Source: JAIVGV01 sp036389335 (lineage in GTDB: Bacteria > Acidobacteriota > Blastocatellia > Pyrinomonadales > Pyrinomonadaceae). Taken from it: a stretch of DNA of 64,000 nucleotides. The DNA lies in NCBI GenBank assembly GCA_036389335.1, contig DASVQC010000092.1, forward strand, positions 124,001 to 188,000, in the 5' to 3' direction. Under the pieces are notes generated by a model. It ran no database searches. It saw only the letters and a program-made list of their open reading frames with translations, and had not been told where the DNA came from. Below are positions 55,662 to 64,000 of this stretch, one piece after another. A program made the translations under genes and the position numbers. Each line of letters opens with the position of its first letter. The stretch's first letter is position 1.

Positions 55662-57371
55662 GTGATTGTGAAAGACAGGCTGGCCCTTCTCCCGTCACTC
55701 CTCTTACTGGCGCTCGGCCTCGCGCCCGGCTCCGGCGCGAGACAATCAGCCGCGCCCGTGAAGTCGCCCGTCACCTTCGTCGAAGTGTCACCCGCGGCCA
55801 GCGGTATTACTTGGACGCACGCCAACGCGATGTCCGCGGAGCGTTACCTGCCGGAGACGGTCGGCGCGGGCTGCGCCTTCTTCGACTACGACAACGACGG
55901 CTGGATGGACATCTACCTCGTCAACAGCGGGCCTTCGGACTTCTACGCGCCGAAGCAGCCGCTCCGCAACGCCCTCTACCGCAACAACCGCGACGGCACG
56001 TTCACGGACGTGACGGAGCGGGCGCACGTTGCGGGCGGCACGTTCGGCATGGGCGCAGCCGCCGGCGACTACGACGGCGACGGCTGGCAAGACCTCTACG
56101 TCACCGCCTACGGCCTCAACGCCCTCTACCGCAACAACCGCGACGGCACGTTCACGGACGTGACGGCGAAGGCGGGCGTCGCCGCGCCCGGCTGGTCGAC
56201 CTGCGCCGTCTGGTTCGACTACGACAAGGACGGCAGGCTCGACCTCTTCGTTTCGAGTTTCGTCCTCTACGACAAGGCCGCGTGGAACCTCTACTGCACC
56301 GACGAGTCGAGGCGGCGCTACTACTGCGTCCCGCGCCTCTTCAAGCCGCAGCCCTCGCGCCTCTTCCGCAACCTCGGCGACGGCACGTTCAAAGACGTGA
56401 GCAAGGAGTCGGGGGTGGCCGACTCGCCCGGCAAGTCTTTCGGCGCCGTCGCGACCGACGTGAACAACGACGGCTGGATCGATCTCTTCGTCGCCAACGA
56501 CACCGCGCCCAACTCCCTCTTCGTCAACAAGGGCACGGGGAAGTTCGAGGAGGTGGGCCTGGCCGCGGGCGTCGCCTACAGCGAGGCGGGCGCGCCGCGC
56601 TCGGGCATGGGCGTGGACGCCGCCGACTATGACGGCGACGGCTGGCAAGACCTCTTCGTCGCCAACATCGATCAGGAGTTCTTCAGCCTCTACCGCAACG
56701 GGAAGGACTTGACCTTCGTGGACGAGCCCGGCGAGATCGCCCCGGCGACGCACCTGCTCAGCGGGTGGGGCCTGAAGTTCTTCGACTTCGACGACGACGG
56801 CGACGCCGATCTCTTCCTCGCCAACGGCCACCCGGACGACATGATCGAGTCGCGCGCGCCGCGCGTGAGGTACAAGGAGCCGCTGCTCCTGTTCGAGAAC
56901 GCGGGGCGTGCCTTCAGGGACGTGAGCGCGTCGGCGGGCGCCGCCTTCGCCGGGGGCTACTCGGCGCGCGGGGCGGCGGTCGGCGACTACGACAACGACG
57001 GCGATCCCGACCTCCTCGTCTCGACGAACGGCGGCGCGCCGCTGCTGCTCAGGAACGAGGGCGGGAACCGGAACAACTGGCTCGGGCTGCAACTCGTCGC
57101 GACCAAAAGCAACCCGGCGGCGGTCGGCGCGCTCATCACGTGGCGCGTGGGCGGCGCGAAGTTCAGCCGCCTCAAGACGGCGGGCGGCAGCTACCTCGCC
57201 TCGCACGACCCGCGCGAAATCCTCGGGGCCGGGCGCGCGGGCAAGATCGACTCGGTCGAGATTCGCTGGCCGGGCGGCGCGCGCGACGCGATCACGAACC
57301 CCCCGATGAACACTTACGTCAGGGTCGTCGAAGGCGAGGGGCCGAAGGGCGCGGCGACCGGCGCTAAATGA
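55662..57371 (+). CDS. CRTAC1 family protein (FG-GAP/VCBS repeats, UnbV_ASPIC)
   Basis: 569 residues from GTG 55662 (GTG 55668 also possible). Signal peptide ending in GSGARQ, ITWTHANAMSAERYLPETVG, repeats FDYDNDGWMDIYLVN, DYDGDGWQDLYVTAYG, DYDKDGRLDLFVSSF, DVNNDGWIDLFVAND, DYDGDGWQDLFVAN, DFDDDGDADLFLANGHPDD, DYDNDGDPDLLVST, and ASPIC C-terminus with VEIRWPGG near 545. The cysteine region (LYCTDESRRRYYCVPRLFKP) groups it with the CRTAC1 at 4948. It lies 68 bp before TonB receptor 3 and is probably co-transcribed with it. Confidence 0.92.
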   Translation: MIVKDRLALLPSLLLLALGLAPGSGARQSAAPVKSPVTFVEVSPAASGITWTHANAMSAERYLPETVGAGCAFFDYDNDGWMDIYLVNSGPSDFYAPKQPLRNALYRNNRDGTFTDVTERAHVAGGTFGMGAAAGDYDGDGWQDLYVTAYGLNALYRNNRDGTFTDVTAKAGVAAPGWSTCAVWFDYDKDGRLDLFVSSFVLYDKAAWNLYCTDESRRRYYCVPRLFKPQPSRLFRNLGDGTFKDVSKESGVADSPGKSFGAVATDVNNDGWIDLFVANDTAPNSLFVNKGTGKFEEVGLAAGVAYSEAGAPRSGMGVDAADYDGDGWQDLFVANIDQEFFSLYRNGKDLTFVDEPGEIAPATHLLSGWGLKFFDFDDDGDADLFLANGHPDDMIESRAPRVRYKEPLLLFENAGRAFRDVSASAGAAFAGGYSARGAAVGDYDNDGDPDLLVSTNGGAPLLLRNEGGNRNNWLGLQLVATKSNPAAVGALITWRVGGAKFSRLKTAGGSYLASHDPREILGAGRAGKIDSVEIRWPGGARDAITNPPMNTYVRVVEGEGPKGAATGAK

Positions 57372-57438
57372 GTCGGAGGAGGCTCGCCGCCCGCGGGTGA
57401 AGCCGCGCGCCTCTCATTCTCTCGGAGGAATCAGACAC

Positions 57439-60432
57439 TTGAAACGACTTGCCACCTTGATCGCCGGCCTCGCCCTCGTCTGCGCGACGGGCGCGGGCGT
57501 CTTCGCACAGCAGCCCACCGGCACCCTGAGCGGCAGGGTGCTCGACCCGAACGGCGCGTCGGTCGCGGGCGCGCGGGTGCTCGCGGCGCAGAGGTCAGTG
57601 GGCGTCGAGCGCGAGACGGCGACCGACGAGGAAGGGCTGTACGTCTTCACCAACCTGCCGGTCGGCGAGTACGCGATCAGGGTTCAGGCGCAGGGCTTCA
57701 AGGCGGCGTCCTACGAGAGCGCCGTGCTTCAGGTCGGGCAAAGCACGAGGGCCGACTTCAGGCTTGAGATCGCGGGGCTGTCGGAGTCCGTCTGCGTCGA
57801 TTGCGGCGTCGATCTCCGCCCGCTGGTCGATACCGACTCCGCGACCGTCGACAGCGTGATCGGCGAGCGCGAGATCGAAAACCTCCCGCTCAACGGGCGC
57901 AACTTCCTCGAACTCGCGCTGCTCGTCCCCGGCAACTCCCCCGCGCCCAACTTCGACCCGACGAAGACGAACACCGTCGTCGTCTCTTCCGCCGGGCAGT
58001 TCGGTCGCGGCGGCAGCGTCACCGTCGACGGCGCGGACATCAACGACGACGTGGTCGGCGGCGCGGTGCAGAACATCCCGCAGGACGCCGTGCAGGAGTT
58101 CCAGATCGCGACCAACCGCTTCTCCGCGCAGCTAGGCCGCTCCGCCTCCTCCGTCATCAACGTCGTCACTAAGTCGGGCACGAACGAGCTGCACGGCTCG
58201 GGCTCGGTCTACTTCCGCGACCGCAGGCTGCAAGGCCTGCCCGCCACCTTCGACCGCACCGTCGGCGACGCGCCGCCCTTCGACCGCGAGCAGTACTCGT
58301 TCACCCTCGGCGGCCCGATTAAAAAGGATCGCGCGTGGTTCTTCGGCTCGCTCGAAGACCGCAACCAGGACGGCGCGGTGCTCGTCGGCGCGCGCGACAC
58401 CGCCCACCGGCAGATCGTCCGCGGCTTCGCCGCCGCCCCGCTCGACGATCTGCTCACCACCGACCGCGTCGATTGGATGCCGACCATCGAGGATCACTTC
58501 GGCCTCCGCTACTCGCTGCAGCGCGAGTCGGACACGGCGGCGAGCACGCTCGTCCGCCCCATCGGCTCCGCCTCGCAGCGGCAGTCGAGCCGCAACCGCG
58601 CGCAGTCGCTCCTCGCCAACTACACGCGCGTCATCTCGCCGCGCGACGCCAACAGCTTCAACTTCGCCCTCGGCACTTTCACCAACGAGACGCTGCCCGT
58701 CTCGGTCGCGCCGCAGCTCACCTTCCCCAGCCTGCAAGACGGCGCGTCGTTCCGCGTCCCGCAGGAGACGCGCCAGCGCCGCCTCCAGTTCGCCGACACG
58801 CTGACGATGGTGCGCGGCAACCACACGCTCAACTTCGGCGGCGAGTTCCAGCGCGTCGACGCCGACTTCAACCTCGGCGTCTTCCGGCAGGGGCGCGTCG
58901 AGCTGATCGAAGACTTCCCCGACTTCGACCGCAACGGCGACGGGCGCGCGGACGACAACGATCTGCTCTTCGCCGTCACGCTCCGCAGCGCCGTGCCCGA
59001 CCGCCCGCTCCTGATCCCGGACGCCGACAACAACTACCTCGCGGCCTTCGCGCAGGACGACTGGCGCGTCTCGCCCCGCTTGACCGTCAACCTCGGCCTG
59101 CGCTACGAACTCGACACCAACGTCAAGAACCTGAGCGGCGTCGCCGATCTCAACCCGCTCATCCTGCCGTTCCTCCGCGGCAAGCGCGCGAGCGACAGGA
59201 ACAACTTCGCGCCGCGCGTCGGCTTCAACCTCTCGACGCGGGACGCGCGCACGAGCCTGCACGGCGGCTACGGCATCTACTACGACCGCGTGACGCTCGA
59301 AATCGCCTCGCTCGAACGCGGCTTGGACGGGCGCGCGCTCCCCATCGAGGTGCGCGCCGGGAACGTCTTCTTCATCCCGCCGCAGTGCCTCTTCGACCCC
59401 GCGTGCGGCCAGTTCCCGCCGCCCGCCCCGACCCTCGCCGACCCTTTCACCGGCTTCGTCCTGCCCGGCGCGGGCGCGGGCGGCATCAACATCATCTCGA
59501 ACGATCTGCAGAACCCGTCGGTGCAGCAGATGAACGTCGGCGTCGAGCGCCGGCTCGGTCGCAACTTCGTCGCGCGCGCCGACTACCTGCACAACTTCGG
59601 CACGCACTTCATCATCGGTCGCACCATCGGGCAGGTCTTCAACCCCGTCGTGGGCGGGAGCGATCTCGTCAAGAACATCGAGTCGAGCGTCAAGACGAAG
59701 TACGACGGGCTGCTCCTCAGCCTCGAACGGCGCTTCTCCGACCGCTACCAACTGCGCGCCGCCTACACGCTCTCGAAGGCCTTCAACTACGCCAACGACG
59801 ATCAGATTCCGTTCTCGAACGGCCCCCTCGATCCGGGCGACTTGCAGTTGGAGTACGGGCCGACGCCGAACGACGCGCGCCACCGCTTCACCTTCGCGGG
59901 GGTCTTCGAGCTGCCCGCGGGCCTGCGCCTCGCGCCGCTCGCCACGCTCGCCTCCGGCGTGCCGATGGACATCCTGCTGCCCGACGGCAGCGCGCGCCTC
60001 CCCGGCCTGCAACGCAACGCCGGGGGCCGCCTGTTCCGCACCGGCGCGGAGCTGAACGCCTACCTCCGGCAGGTTAACGCGGCGGGCGGCGTCGGCGGGC
60101 AGCCGCTCCCGCTCGTCCGCGACGACGCGCGCTTCGGCGACTCGTTCAGCTCGTTCGACCTGCGCGTGTCGAAGGTCTTCAGCGTCGGGGAGCGCGTGCG
60201 GGTAGAGCCGCTCGCCGAAGTCTTCAACCTCTTCAACGTGACGAACGTGCTCGGCGTCTCGAACGTCAACTACTCCGGCTACTCGAACGCGCTCGTGCGC
60301 GACAGCAACGATCCGGCGAGCCTCGGCTTCCTGCGCTCTTCCGGCTTCGGTCGGCCCGTGACGACCGCGGGCGGCGTCTTCGGCTCGGGCGGCCCCCGCG
60401 CCTTCCAGTTCGCGACGCGCGTCACGTTCTGA
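57439..60432 (+). CDS. TonB-dependent receptor, Oar-like (receptor 3)
   Basis: 997 residues from TTG 57439, preferred as it starts a clean signal peptide (KRLATLIAGLALVCATGAG) behind GGAGGAA; GTG 57397 is the longest alternative. Carboxypeptidase-regulatory-like domain (about 28-105: LSGRVLDPNGASVAGARVLA), plug with IGEREIENLPLNGRNFLELA, SSVINVVTKSGTNELHGSG near 235, and a barrel ending FQFATRVTF with terminal Phe. It is shorter than receptors 1 and 2. A cysteine pair (SVCVDCGVD) in the linker before the plug is unusual for this group. No own promoter is visible in the 68-bp gap, so it likely depends on the TPR/CRTAC1 transcript. Confidence 0.93.
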   Translation: MKRLATLIAGLALVCATGAGVFAQQPTGTLSGRVLDPNGASVAGARVLAAQRSVGVERETATDEEGLYVFTNLPVGEYAIRVQAQGFKAASYESAVLQVGQSTRADFRLEIAGLSESVCVDCGVDLRPLVDTDSATVDSVIGEREIENLPLNGRNFLELALLVPGNSPAPNFDPTKTNTVVVSSAGQFGRGGSVTVDGADINDDVVGGAVQNIPQDAVQEFQIATNRFSAQLGRSASSVINVVTKSGTNELHGSGSVYFRDRRLQGLPATFDRTVGDAPPFDREQYSFTLGGPIKKDRAWFFGSLEDRNQDGAVLVGARDTAHRQIVRGFAAAPLDDLLTTDRVDWMPTIEDHFGLRYSLQRESDTAASTLVRPIGSASQRQSSRNRAQSLLANYTRVISPRDANSFNFALGTFTNETLPVSVAPQLTFPSLQDGASFRVPQETRQRRLQFADTLTMVRGNHTLNFGGEFQRVDADFNLGVFRQGRVELIEDFPDFDRNGDGRADDNDLLFAVTLRSAVPDRPLLIPDADNNYLAAFAQDDWRVSPRLTVNLGLRYELDTNVKNLSGVADLNPLILPFLRGKRASDRNNFAPRVGFNLSTRDARTSLHGGYGIYYDRVTLEIASLERGLDGRALPIEVRAGNVFFIPPQCLFDPACGQFPPPAPTLADPFTGFVLPGAGAGGINIISNDLQNPSVQQMNVGVERRLGRNFVARADYLHNFGTHFIIGRTIGQVFNPVVGGSDLVKNIESSVKTKYDGLLLSLERRFSDRYQLRAAYTLSKAFNYANDDQIPFSNGPLDPGDLQLEYGPTPNDARHRFTFAGVFELPAGLRLAPLATLASGVPMDILLPDGSARLPGLQRNAGGRLFRTGAELNAYLRQVNAAGGVGGQPLPLVRDDARFGDSFSSFDLRVSKVFSVGERVRVEPLAEVFNLFNVTNVLGVSNVNYSGYSNALVRDSNDPASLGFLRSSGFGRPVTTAGGVFGSGGPRAFQFATRVTF

Positions 60433-60480
60433 TCGGGGCGCGGACGGGTCCGGGCGGGCAGCCGCCGGGCGGATTTACAG

Positions 60481-61836
60481 TTGAGCACGCGCGACACACT
60501 CGAACGACAGATCGGACTGGCGACGGCGACCGCGCTCGTCGTCGGCGAGACCATCGCCGTCGGCATCTTCCTCACGCCCGCGGGCATGGCGAAGTCGCTC
60601 GGCTCGCCCGCGCTCGTGCTCCTCGTGTGGCTCTTGATGGGCGCGATGGCCCTGTGCGGCGCGCTCTGTTACGGCGAGCTGGCGGCGCGCTTCCCCGAGG
60701 CGGGCGGCGGCTACGTCTACCTGCGCGAAGCCTACGGCGCGCCGCTCGCCTTCCTCTACGGGTGGATGGCGCTGCTCGTGATGGACCCGGGGCTGACCGC
60801 CGCGCTCGCCGTCGGCCTCGCCACCTACGTCGGCTACTCCTTGAGCCTGCCGCCGCCGTGGATCAAGATCGTCGCCGTCGCGGCCATCGTCGCCCTCGCC
60901 GCCGTCAACGTCCGCGGCGTGCGGCTCGGCGCGTGGTTCGTCCGCTGGCTGACCGTGCTCAAGCTCGGCCTGCTCGCCGTCATACTGCTCTGGGGTTTCG
61001 TCTTCCGGCTCGGCGACTGGTCGAACTTCGCGCCGCTCGTCGCGCGACGCCCTAGCCCGCTGCCGCTGGCGGGCGCGCTCGCGGGCGGGGTCGTCTCCGC
61101 GTTCTTCTCCTTCGGCGGCTGGTGGGACGTGAGCAAGCTGGCGGGCGAGGTGCGCCGCCCCGCCCGCACGCTCCCGCGCGCGCTCACCCTCGGCGTCCTC
61201 GTCGTCACGGTCGTTTACGTCCTGACGAGCGCGGCCTTCATCTACCTCGTGCCGCTGGAGCGCGTCGAGACGGGCGAGACCTTCGCGGCGCAGGCGGGCG
61301 AGGTGCTCTTCGGTCGGCTCGGCGGGCAGCTCTTCTCGGCGGTGGTCGTCGTCGCCGTCCTCGGGAGCCTCGCCGTGATCATCATGTCGGCCCCGCGCGT
61401 CTATTTCGCGATGGCGCGCGACGGGCTGTTCTTCCGCGCGGCGGCGGCGCTGCACCCGCGCTACGCGACGCCCGCGCGCGCCGTCCTCGTCGAGGCCGCG
61501 CTCGCCTCGCTGCTCGTGGCCGTCGGCACGTTCAACCAGATCATCTCCTACTTCATCTTCGTCGTCGTCATCTTCGTCGGGCTCACGGTCGCGGCGGTCT
61601 ACGTCCTGCGCCGCCGCGGCGGCCCCGCCCATCTCGAATACGCGACGCCGGGCTACCCGGCGACTCCGGCGGCGTTCCTGCTCCTGACCGTCGTGCTGCT
61701 CGCCCTGCTCGCGGGCGGCAACCCGCGCCAGTCTTTGCTCGGCGTCGCCGTGGTGGCCGCGGGGCTGCCCGTCTATTACTTACTGTTCCGCCGCAAACTC
61801 GTCGCGGGGGACTCACCCGGAGGAGAGACATCATGA
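60481..61836 (+). CDS. APC family amino acid permease
   Basis: 451 residues, twelve predicted membrane helices. N-terminal QIGLATATALVVGETIAVGIF with the glycine-rich TM1 break of APC transporters, ARFPEAGGGYVYLREAYGAP in TM2-3 and FFSFGGWWDVSKLAGEVRRPARTLPRAL in TM6. Expected to exchange or take up amino acids across the inner membrane with protons or by antiport. TTG start at 60481. Its stop overlaps the ATG of the following AhpD-like gene (ATGA), so the two are translationally coupled; a GGAGGAG inside its 3' end serves that gene. Confidence 0.93.
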   Translation: MSTRDTLERQIGLATATALVVGETIAVGIFLTPAGMAKSLGSPALVLLVWLLMGAMALCGALCYGELAARFPEAGGGYVYLREAYGAPLAFLYGWMALLVMDPGLTAALAVGLATYVGYSLSLPPPWIKIVAVAAIVALAAVNVRGVRLGAWFVRWLTVLKLGLLAVILLWGFVFRLGDWSNFAPLVARRPSPLPLAGALAGGVVSAFFSFGGWWDVSKLAGEVRRPARTLPRALTLGVLVVTVVYVLTSAAFIYLVPLERVETGETFAAQAGEVLFGRLGGQLFSAVVVVAVLGSLAVIIMSAPRVYFAMARDGLFFRAAAALHPRYATPARAVLVEAALASLLVAVGTFNQIISYFIFVVVIFVGLTVAAVYVLRRRGGPAHLEYATPGYPATPAAFLLLTVVLLALLAGGNPRQSLLGVAVVAAGLPVYYLLFRRKLVAGDSPGGETS

Positions 61837-62399
61837 CTTGGATCAAAACCGTTTCCGCCGAGTCGGACGAAAATGTGCGCCGCGCGATGGAGGCGCAGCG
61901 CGAGCTGTACCCGAAAGAGTACGCGACGCCCGTGCACCCGACGCCCGACGGCGCGTCGTCGGGCATCGTCGATTCGCACAGCCTGTTGCCCGAAGTTCTG
62001 CACCACGCCTTCGCCACCTTCGGCGCGCTCATGTCGCCCGACCTGCCGCTCGCGCGCCGCCAGCACGAGATGATCGCGACGATGGTCTCGGTCACCAACC
62101 GGTGCCACTATTGAATCGAGTCCCACGCAGAGTTTCTGCGTCGCGTCACACTGGATGAAGGGATGGTCAGGGCGCTCGAAGAGGACTACAGCACCGCCCC
62201 GATCTCGGAGCAGGATCGGACGATGCTCGACTACGTCGTGCAGGTGACGAAGGACGCCACGCGCATCTCGCCCGCCGACCACGAGCGGCTGCGCGCCGTC
62301 GGCTTCGACGACCGGGGCATCCTCCAGATCACGCTCATCGCCTCTTGGTTCAACTACATCAACCGCGCGGCGGACGCCCTCGGCGTCGGGCGCGACTGA
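61833..62399 (+). CDS. AhpD-like peroxidase-related protein, probable selenoprotein (Sec94)
   Basis: 188 residues if the in-frame TGA at 62112-62114 is decoded. Peroxidase-related/carboxymuconolactone-decarboxylase fold: LPEVLHHAFATFGALMS, RRQHEMIATMVSVTNRCHY, then TGA, then IESHAEFLRRVT, ILQITLIASWFNYINRAADA. The family's catalytic motif is C-x-x-C-x-x-x-H; here it reads C91-H-Y-TGA-I-E-S-H98, so the TGA replaces exactly the peroxidatic Cys. The frame stays open and family-like for 95 codons after it. A 7-bp hairpin (62125-62141) with a G-starting loop lies 17 nt beyond the TGA, within bacterial SECIS spacing. AhpD-like selenoproteins are known. Selenium genes (selA, selB, selC, selD) are not in the window. 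Alternatives: a Cys-to-stop mutation or a base error. GGAGGAG precedes the ATG. Confidence 0.85.
62112..62141 (+). promoter_or_regulatory. UGA codon plus SECIS-like stem-loop
   Basis: TGA (62112-62114), 10 nt, then acgcaga (62125-62131), loop gtt (62132-62134) and tctgcgt (62135-62141): a perfect 7-bp stem with G as first loop base, 17 nt downstream of the UGA. Bacterial SECIS elements lie within the reading frame directly 3' of the UGA with a G early in the apical loop at about this distance. Confidence 0.75.
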
Positions 62400-62422
62400 A
62401 AGCGGGGGCCCGAGGTTAAAAG

Positions 62423-62473
62423 AAGGCAGCGCCCGCGCGACGGACTTTCCGTCCGTCGCGCGGGCGCTGCCTT
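62423..62473. terminator. bidirectional terminator hairpin between convergent genes
   Basis: aaggcagcgcccgcgcgacg plus gac (62423-62445) is perfectly complementary to 62451-62473 over 23 bp with a 5-nt loop tttcc; A-rich on the left (ttaaaaga) and short T-run on the right (ctttc). It lies between the AhpD-like gene and the convergent CRTAC1 gene. Confidence 0.85.
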
Positions 62474-62502
62474 TCACGGCGGCGTGATGCGGCGCGGCTT
62501 CG

Positions 62503-64000
62503 TTAACGCTGCGGTCGCTGCGCCTGCGTCGGCTGCGGCGAAGGCGTCGGCGCGGGCTTGGCGAAGACGACGGGCGCGGCTGAGATCACCCCTTTGCCCT
62601 CCTGCACCGTGAGCGACTGGTTCGGCTTCACGTCGGAGAGCGTGTCGCGCTCGCCGCCGGGCCACGCGATCTCCAGAGTGAGCGTCACCCCTTCCTCCGG
62701 CTTGCCGAGGCCGAACGTGAGCGGCAGCTCGCTCTGCGAGCAGTAGCTCGATCCCGTTTTGACCATCGCGAACTCTTTCGCGCCCTTCGACGATTTGAGC
62801 GTGACCTTGGCGCCGATGCCGTCGCGGTTCGACCGCGCGCCGACGAGCCTGACGCGCAGCAGATCGTTCTGGTTGGCGTTGTCGTTGCGGAGCAGGCGCG
62901 CCGCGCCGTTGTTGGCCGTGACGAGCAGGTCGAGATCGCCGTCGTTGTCGAAGTCGGCGTAGGCCGCGCCGCGCCCGACGATGGCGCGCTGCAGGGCGCG
63001 ACCGACGCGCGCGCTCACGTCGTCGAACTTCTTGCGCCCCCTGTTGCGGAAGAGGTGCGGCGGCTGCGCGTACTTGACGTTCGGCTGCACGACGCTGATG
63101 TCGTCGGAGACGTGGCCGTTGACGGCGAAGATGTCCAAGAGCCCGTCGAGGTCGTAGTCGAAGAAGAAGGTGGCGAAGGTGAGCGACTGCGCCGACGCCT
63201 TGCCGATGCCGGAGCCGGGCGCGTCGTCCGTGAAGAGGCCCGTCCCGTCGTTGCGGTAGAGGGCCATGCTCTCGTTCGTGAAGTTGCCGATGACGACGCC
63301 CTGGCGGCCCGAGCCGTCGTAGTCGCCCGCGTCCACGCCCATCCCGGCGCGCGCCGTGCCCGCCTCGCTGAACGCCACGCCCGCCGCGACCGCCTCGTCG
63401 GTGAAGGTGCCGTCGCCGCGATTCCTGTAGAGCTTGTTCGGCTCCGTGTCGTTGGCGACGAAGAGATCGAGCTTGCCGTCGTTGTCGTAGTCGAGGAGCG
63501 CCACGCCGAGCGCCTTGCCCGTCGGATCGTTGAGCCCGGCGCGCTGCGTGGCGTTCTCGAAGGTCCCGTTGCCGCGGTTGTGGTAGAGCGTGGAACTCTG
63601 CCCCTTGTAAGCCTGCGGCGTGCAGTAGGACTTGTTCTTGCCGTCGAGCGAGCAGTACTGATCGGTCTCGACAGACCACGCGACGTAGTTGGCGACGAAG
63701 AGATCGAGCTTGCCGTCGTTGTCGTAGTCGAACCACGCGGCGCTCGTCGAAAAACCGGGATCGCCCACGCCCGCCTTCGCCGTCACGTCCTGAAACTTGC
63801 CGCCGCCCGCGTCGCGGAAGAGGTGGTTCGCGCCGACGCAGGTGACGTAGATGTCCTCCCTGCCGTCGTTGTCGTAGTCGGCCACCGCCGCGCCGATGCC
63901 GTACATCTCGACGGCGAGGCCCGCCTGCCGCGTCACGTCGGCGAACGTGCCGTCCCGGTTGTTGTGGTAGAGGGCGGGCGTCGTCCGGGACTGCTTGTGC
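62503..64000 (-). CDS. CRTAC1 family protein, 5' end beyond window
   Basis: Partial; the frame is open to the right edge (LYHNNRDGTFADVTRQAG precedes the first internal start at 63936), so the N-terminus, with its signal peptide, lies outside. Visible part, about 499 residues: repeats DYDNDGREDIYVT, DYDNDGKLDLFVAN (twice), DYDGSGRQGVVIGNF, DYDLDGLLDIFAVNGHVSD, DFDNDGDLDLLVTAN, and ASPIC C-terminus with LEIAWPGG near the end, then a Pro/Gln-rich tail. Cysteine-containing YCSLDGKNKSYCTPQAYKGQ groups it with the CRTAC1 proteins at 4948 and 55662. Fifth CRTAC1 gene of the window. It is convergent with the AhpD-like gene. Confidence 0.93.
   Translation of the reverse strand, partial: HKQSRTTPALYHNNRDGTFADVTRQAGLAVEMYGIGAAVADYDNDGREDIYVTCVGANHLFRDAGGGKFQDVTAKAGVGDPGFSTSAAWFDYDNDGKLDLFVANYVAWSVETDQYCSLDGKNKSYCTPQAYKGQSSTLYHNRGNGTFENATQRAGLNDPTGKALGVALLDYDNDGKLDLFVANDTEPNKLYRNRGDGTFTDEAVAAGVAFSEAGTARAGMGVDAGDYDGSGRQGVVIGNFTNESMALYRNDGTGLFTDDAPGSGIGKASAQSLTFATFFFDYDLDGLLDIFAVNGHVSDDISVVQPNVKYAQPPHLFRNRGRKKFDDVSARVGRALQRAIVGRGAAYADFDNDGDLDLLVTANNGAARLLRNDNANQNDLLRVRLVGARSNRDGIGAKVTLKSSKGAKEFAMVKTGSSYCSQSELPLTFGLGKPEEGVTLTLEIAWPGGERDTLSDVKPNQSLTVQEGKGVISAAPVVFAKPAPTPSPQPTQAQRPQR

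Noticed and set aside
62163..62399. separate short gene after the TGA
   Set aside because: It is the C-terminal half of the AhpD-like protein in the same frame; the TGA is better explained as selenocysteine.

Overview
The window looks like a chromosomal segment of a GC-rich, polysaccharide-degrading, Gram-negative bacterium, most likely an Acidobacteriota member (Blastocatellia-like). The inference rests on the combination of three very large Oar-type TonB-dependent receptors with an N-terminal carboxypeptidase-regulatory-like domain, five CRTAC1-type (FG-GAP/VCBS plus UnbV_ASPIC) exported proteins, long exported TPR proteins, and a dense set of secreted glycoside hydrolases. No rRNA or phylogenetic marker is present, so the phylum call is an inference.

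Layout. 1-460: low-information edge with a 14-bp inverted repeat, a truncated tRNA-Ser(CGA)-like element and a terminator. 486-6762 (minus): an Ntn-hydrolase acylase and two CRTAC1 proteins. 7261-13592 (plus): TonB receptor 1 behind a strong promoter with tandem LacI-type operators, a TPR protein and a jelly-roll protein. 13605-28432 (plus): GH2, a LacI repressor, GH43, a ribose/xylose-type ABC importer (lipoprotein, double ATPase, two permeases), a second GH43, a PhyH dioxygenase and a GH172/DUF2961 enzyme. 28640-38717: a minus-strand hydrolase block (GH9, GH16, GH3, GH20) interrupted by a plus-strand seven-heme cytochrome c. 38997-46091 (plus): two phosphohexomutases flanking a second GH16, a NagX/HGSNAT-like acyltransferase, a small exported helical protein and a ROK regulator. 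46455-60432 (plus): TonB 2 - TPR - CRTAC1 - TPR - CRTAC1 - TonB 3. 60481-62399: an APC permease translationally coupled to an AhpD-like protein with an in-frame TGA in its CxxC motif (CHY-TGA), read here as selenocysteine. 62503-64000 (minus): a fifth CRTAC1 protein running off the right edge.

How it works together (inference). Exported hydrolases (GH2, 3, 9, 16, 20, 43, 172) would break plant or fungal wall glycans, including arabino/xylo side chains, beta-glucans and GlcNAc polymers. TonB receptors would bring products across the outer membrane; the repeated TPR/CRTAC1 partners sit where a Bacteroidetes locus would have SusD. The ABC importer would take sugars into the cytoplasm, with LacI and ROK regulators controlling the locus.

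Most unusual: (1) the candidate selenoprotein with a SECIS-like hairpin directly 3' of the TGA; (2) a set of long intergenic hairpins of several unrelated sequence classes, four of them built from reiterated 7-nt units, placed at intercistronic positions, two directly as hairpin-T5-ATG; (3) a phosphohexomutase paralogue lacking the catalytic serine (TAGHNP) beside an intact one; (4) the SusD-less TonB/TPR/CRTAC1 module repeated in the window.
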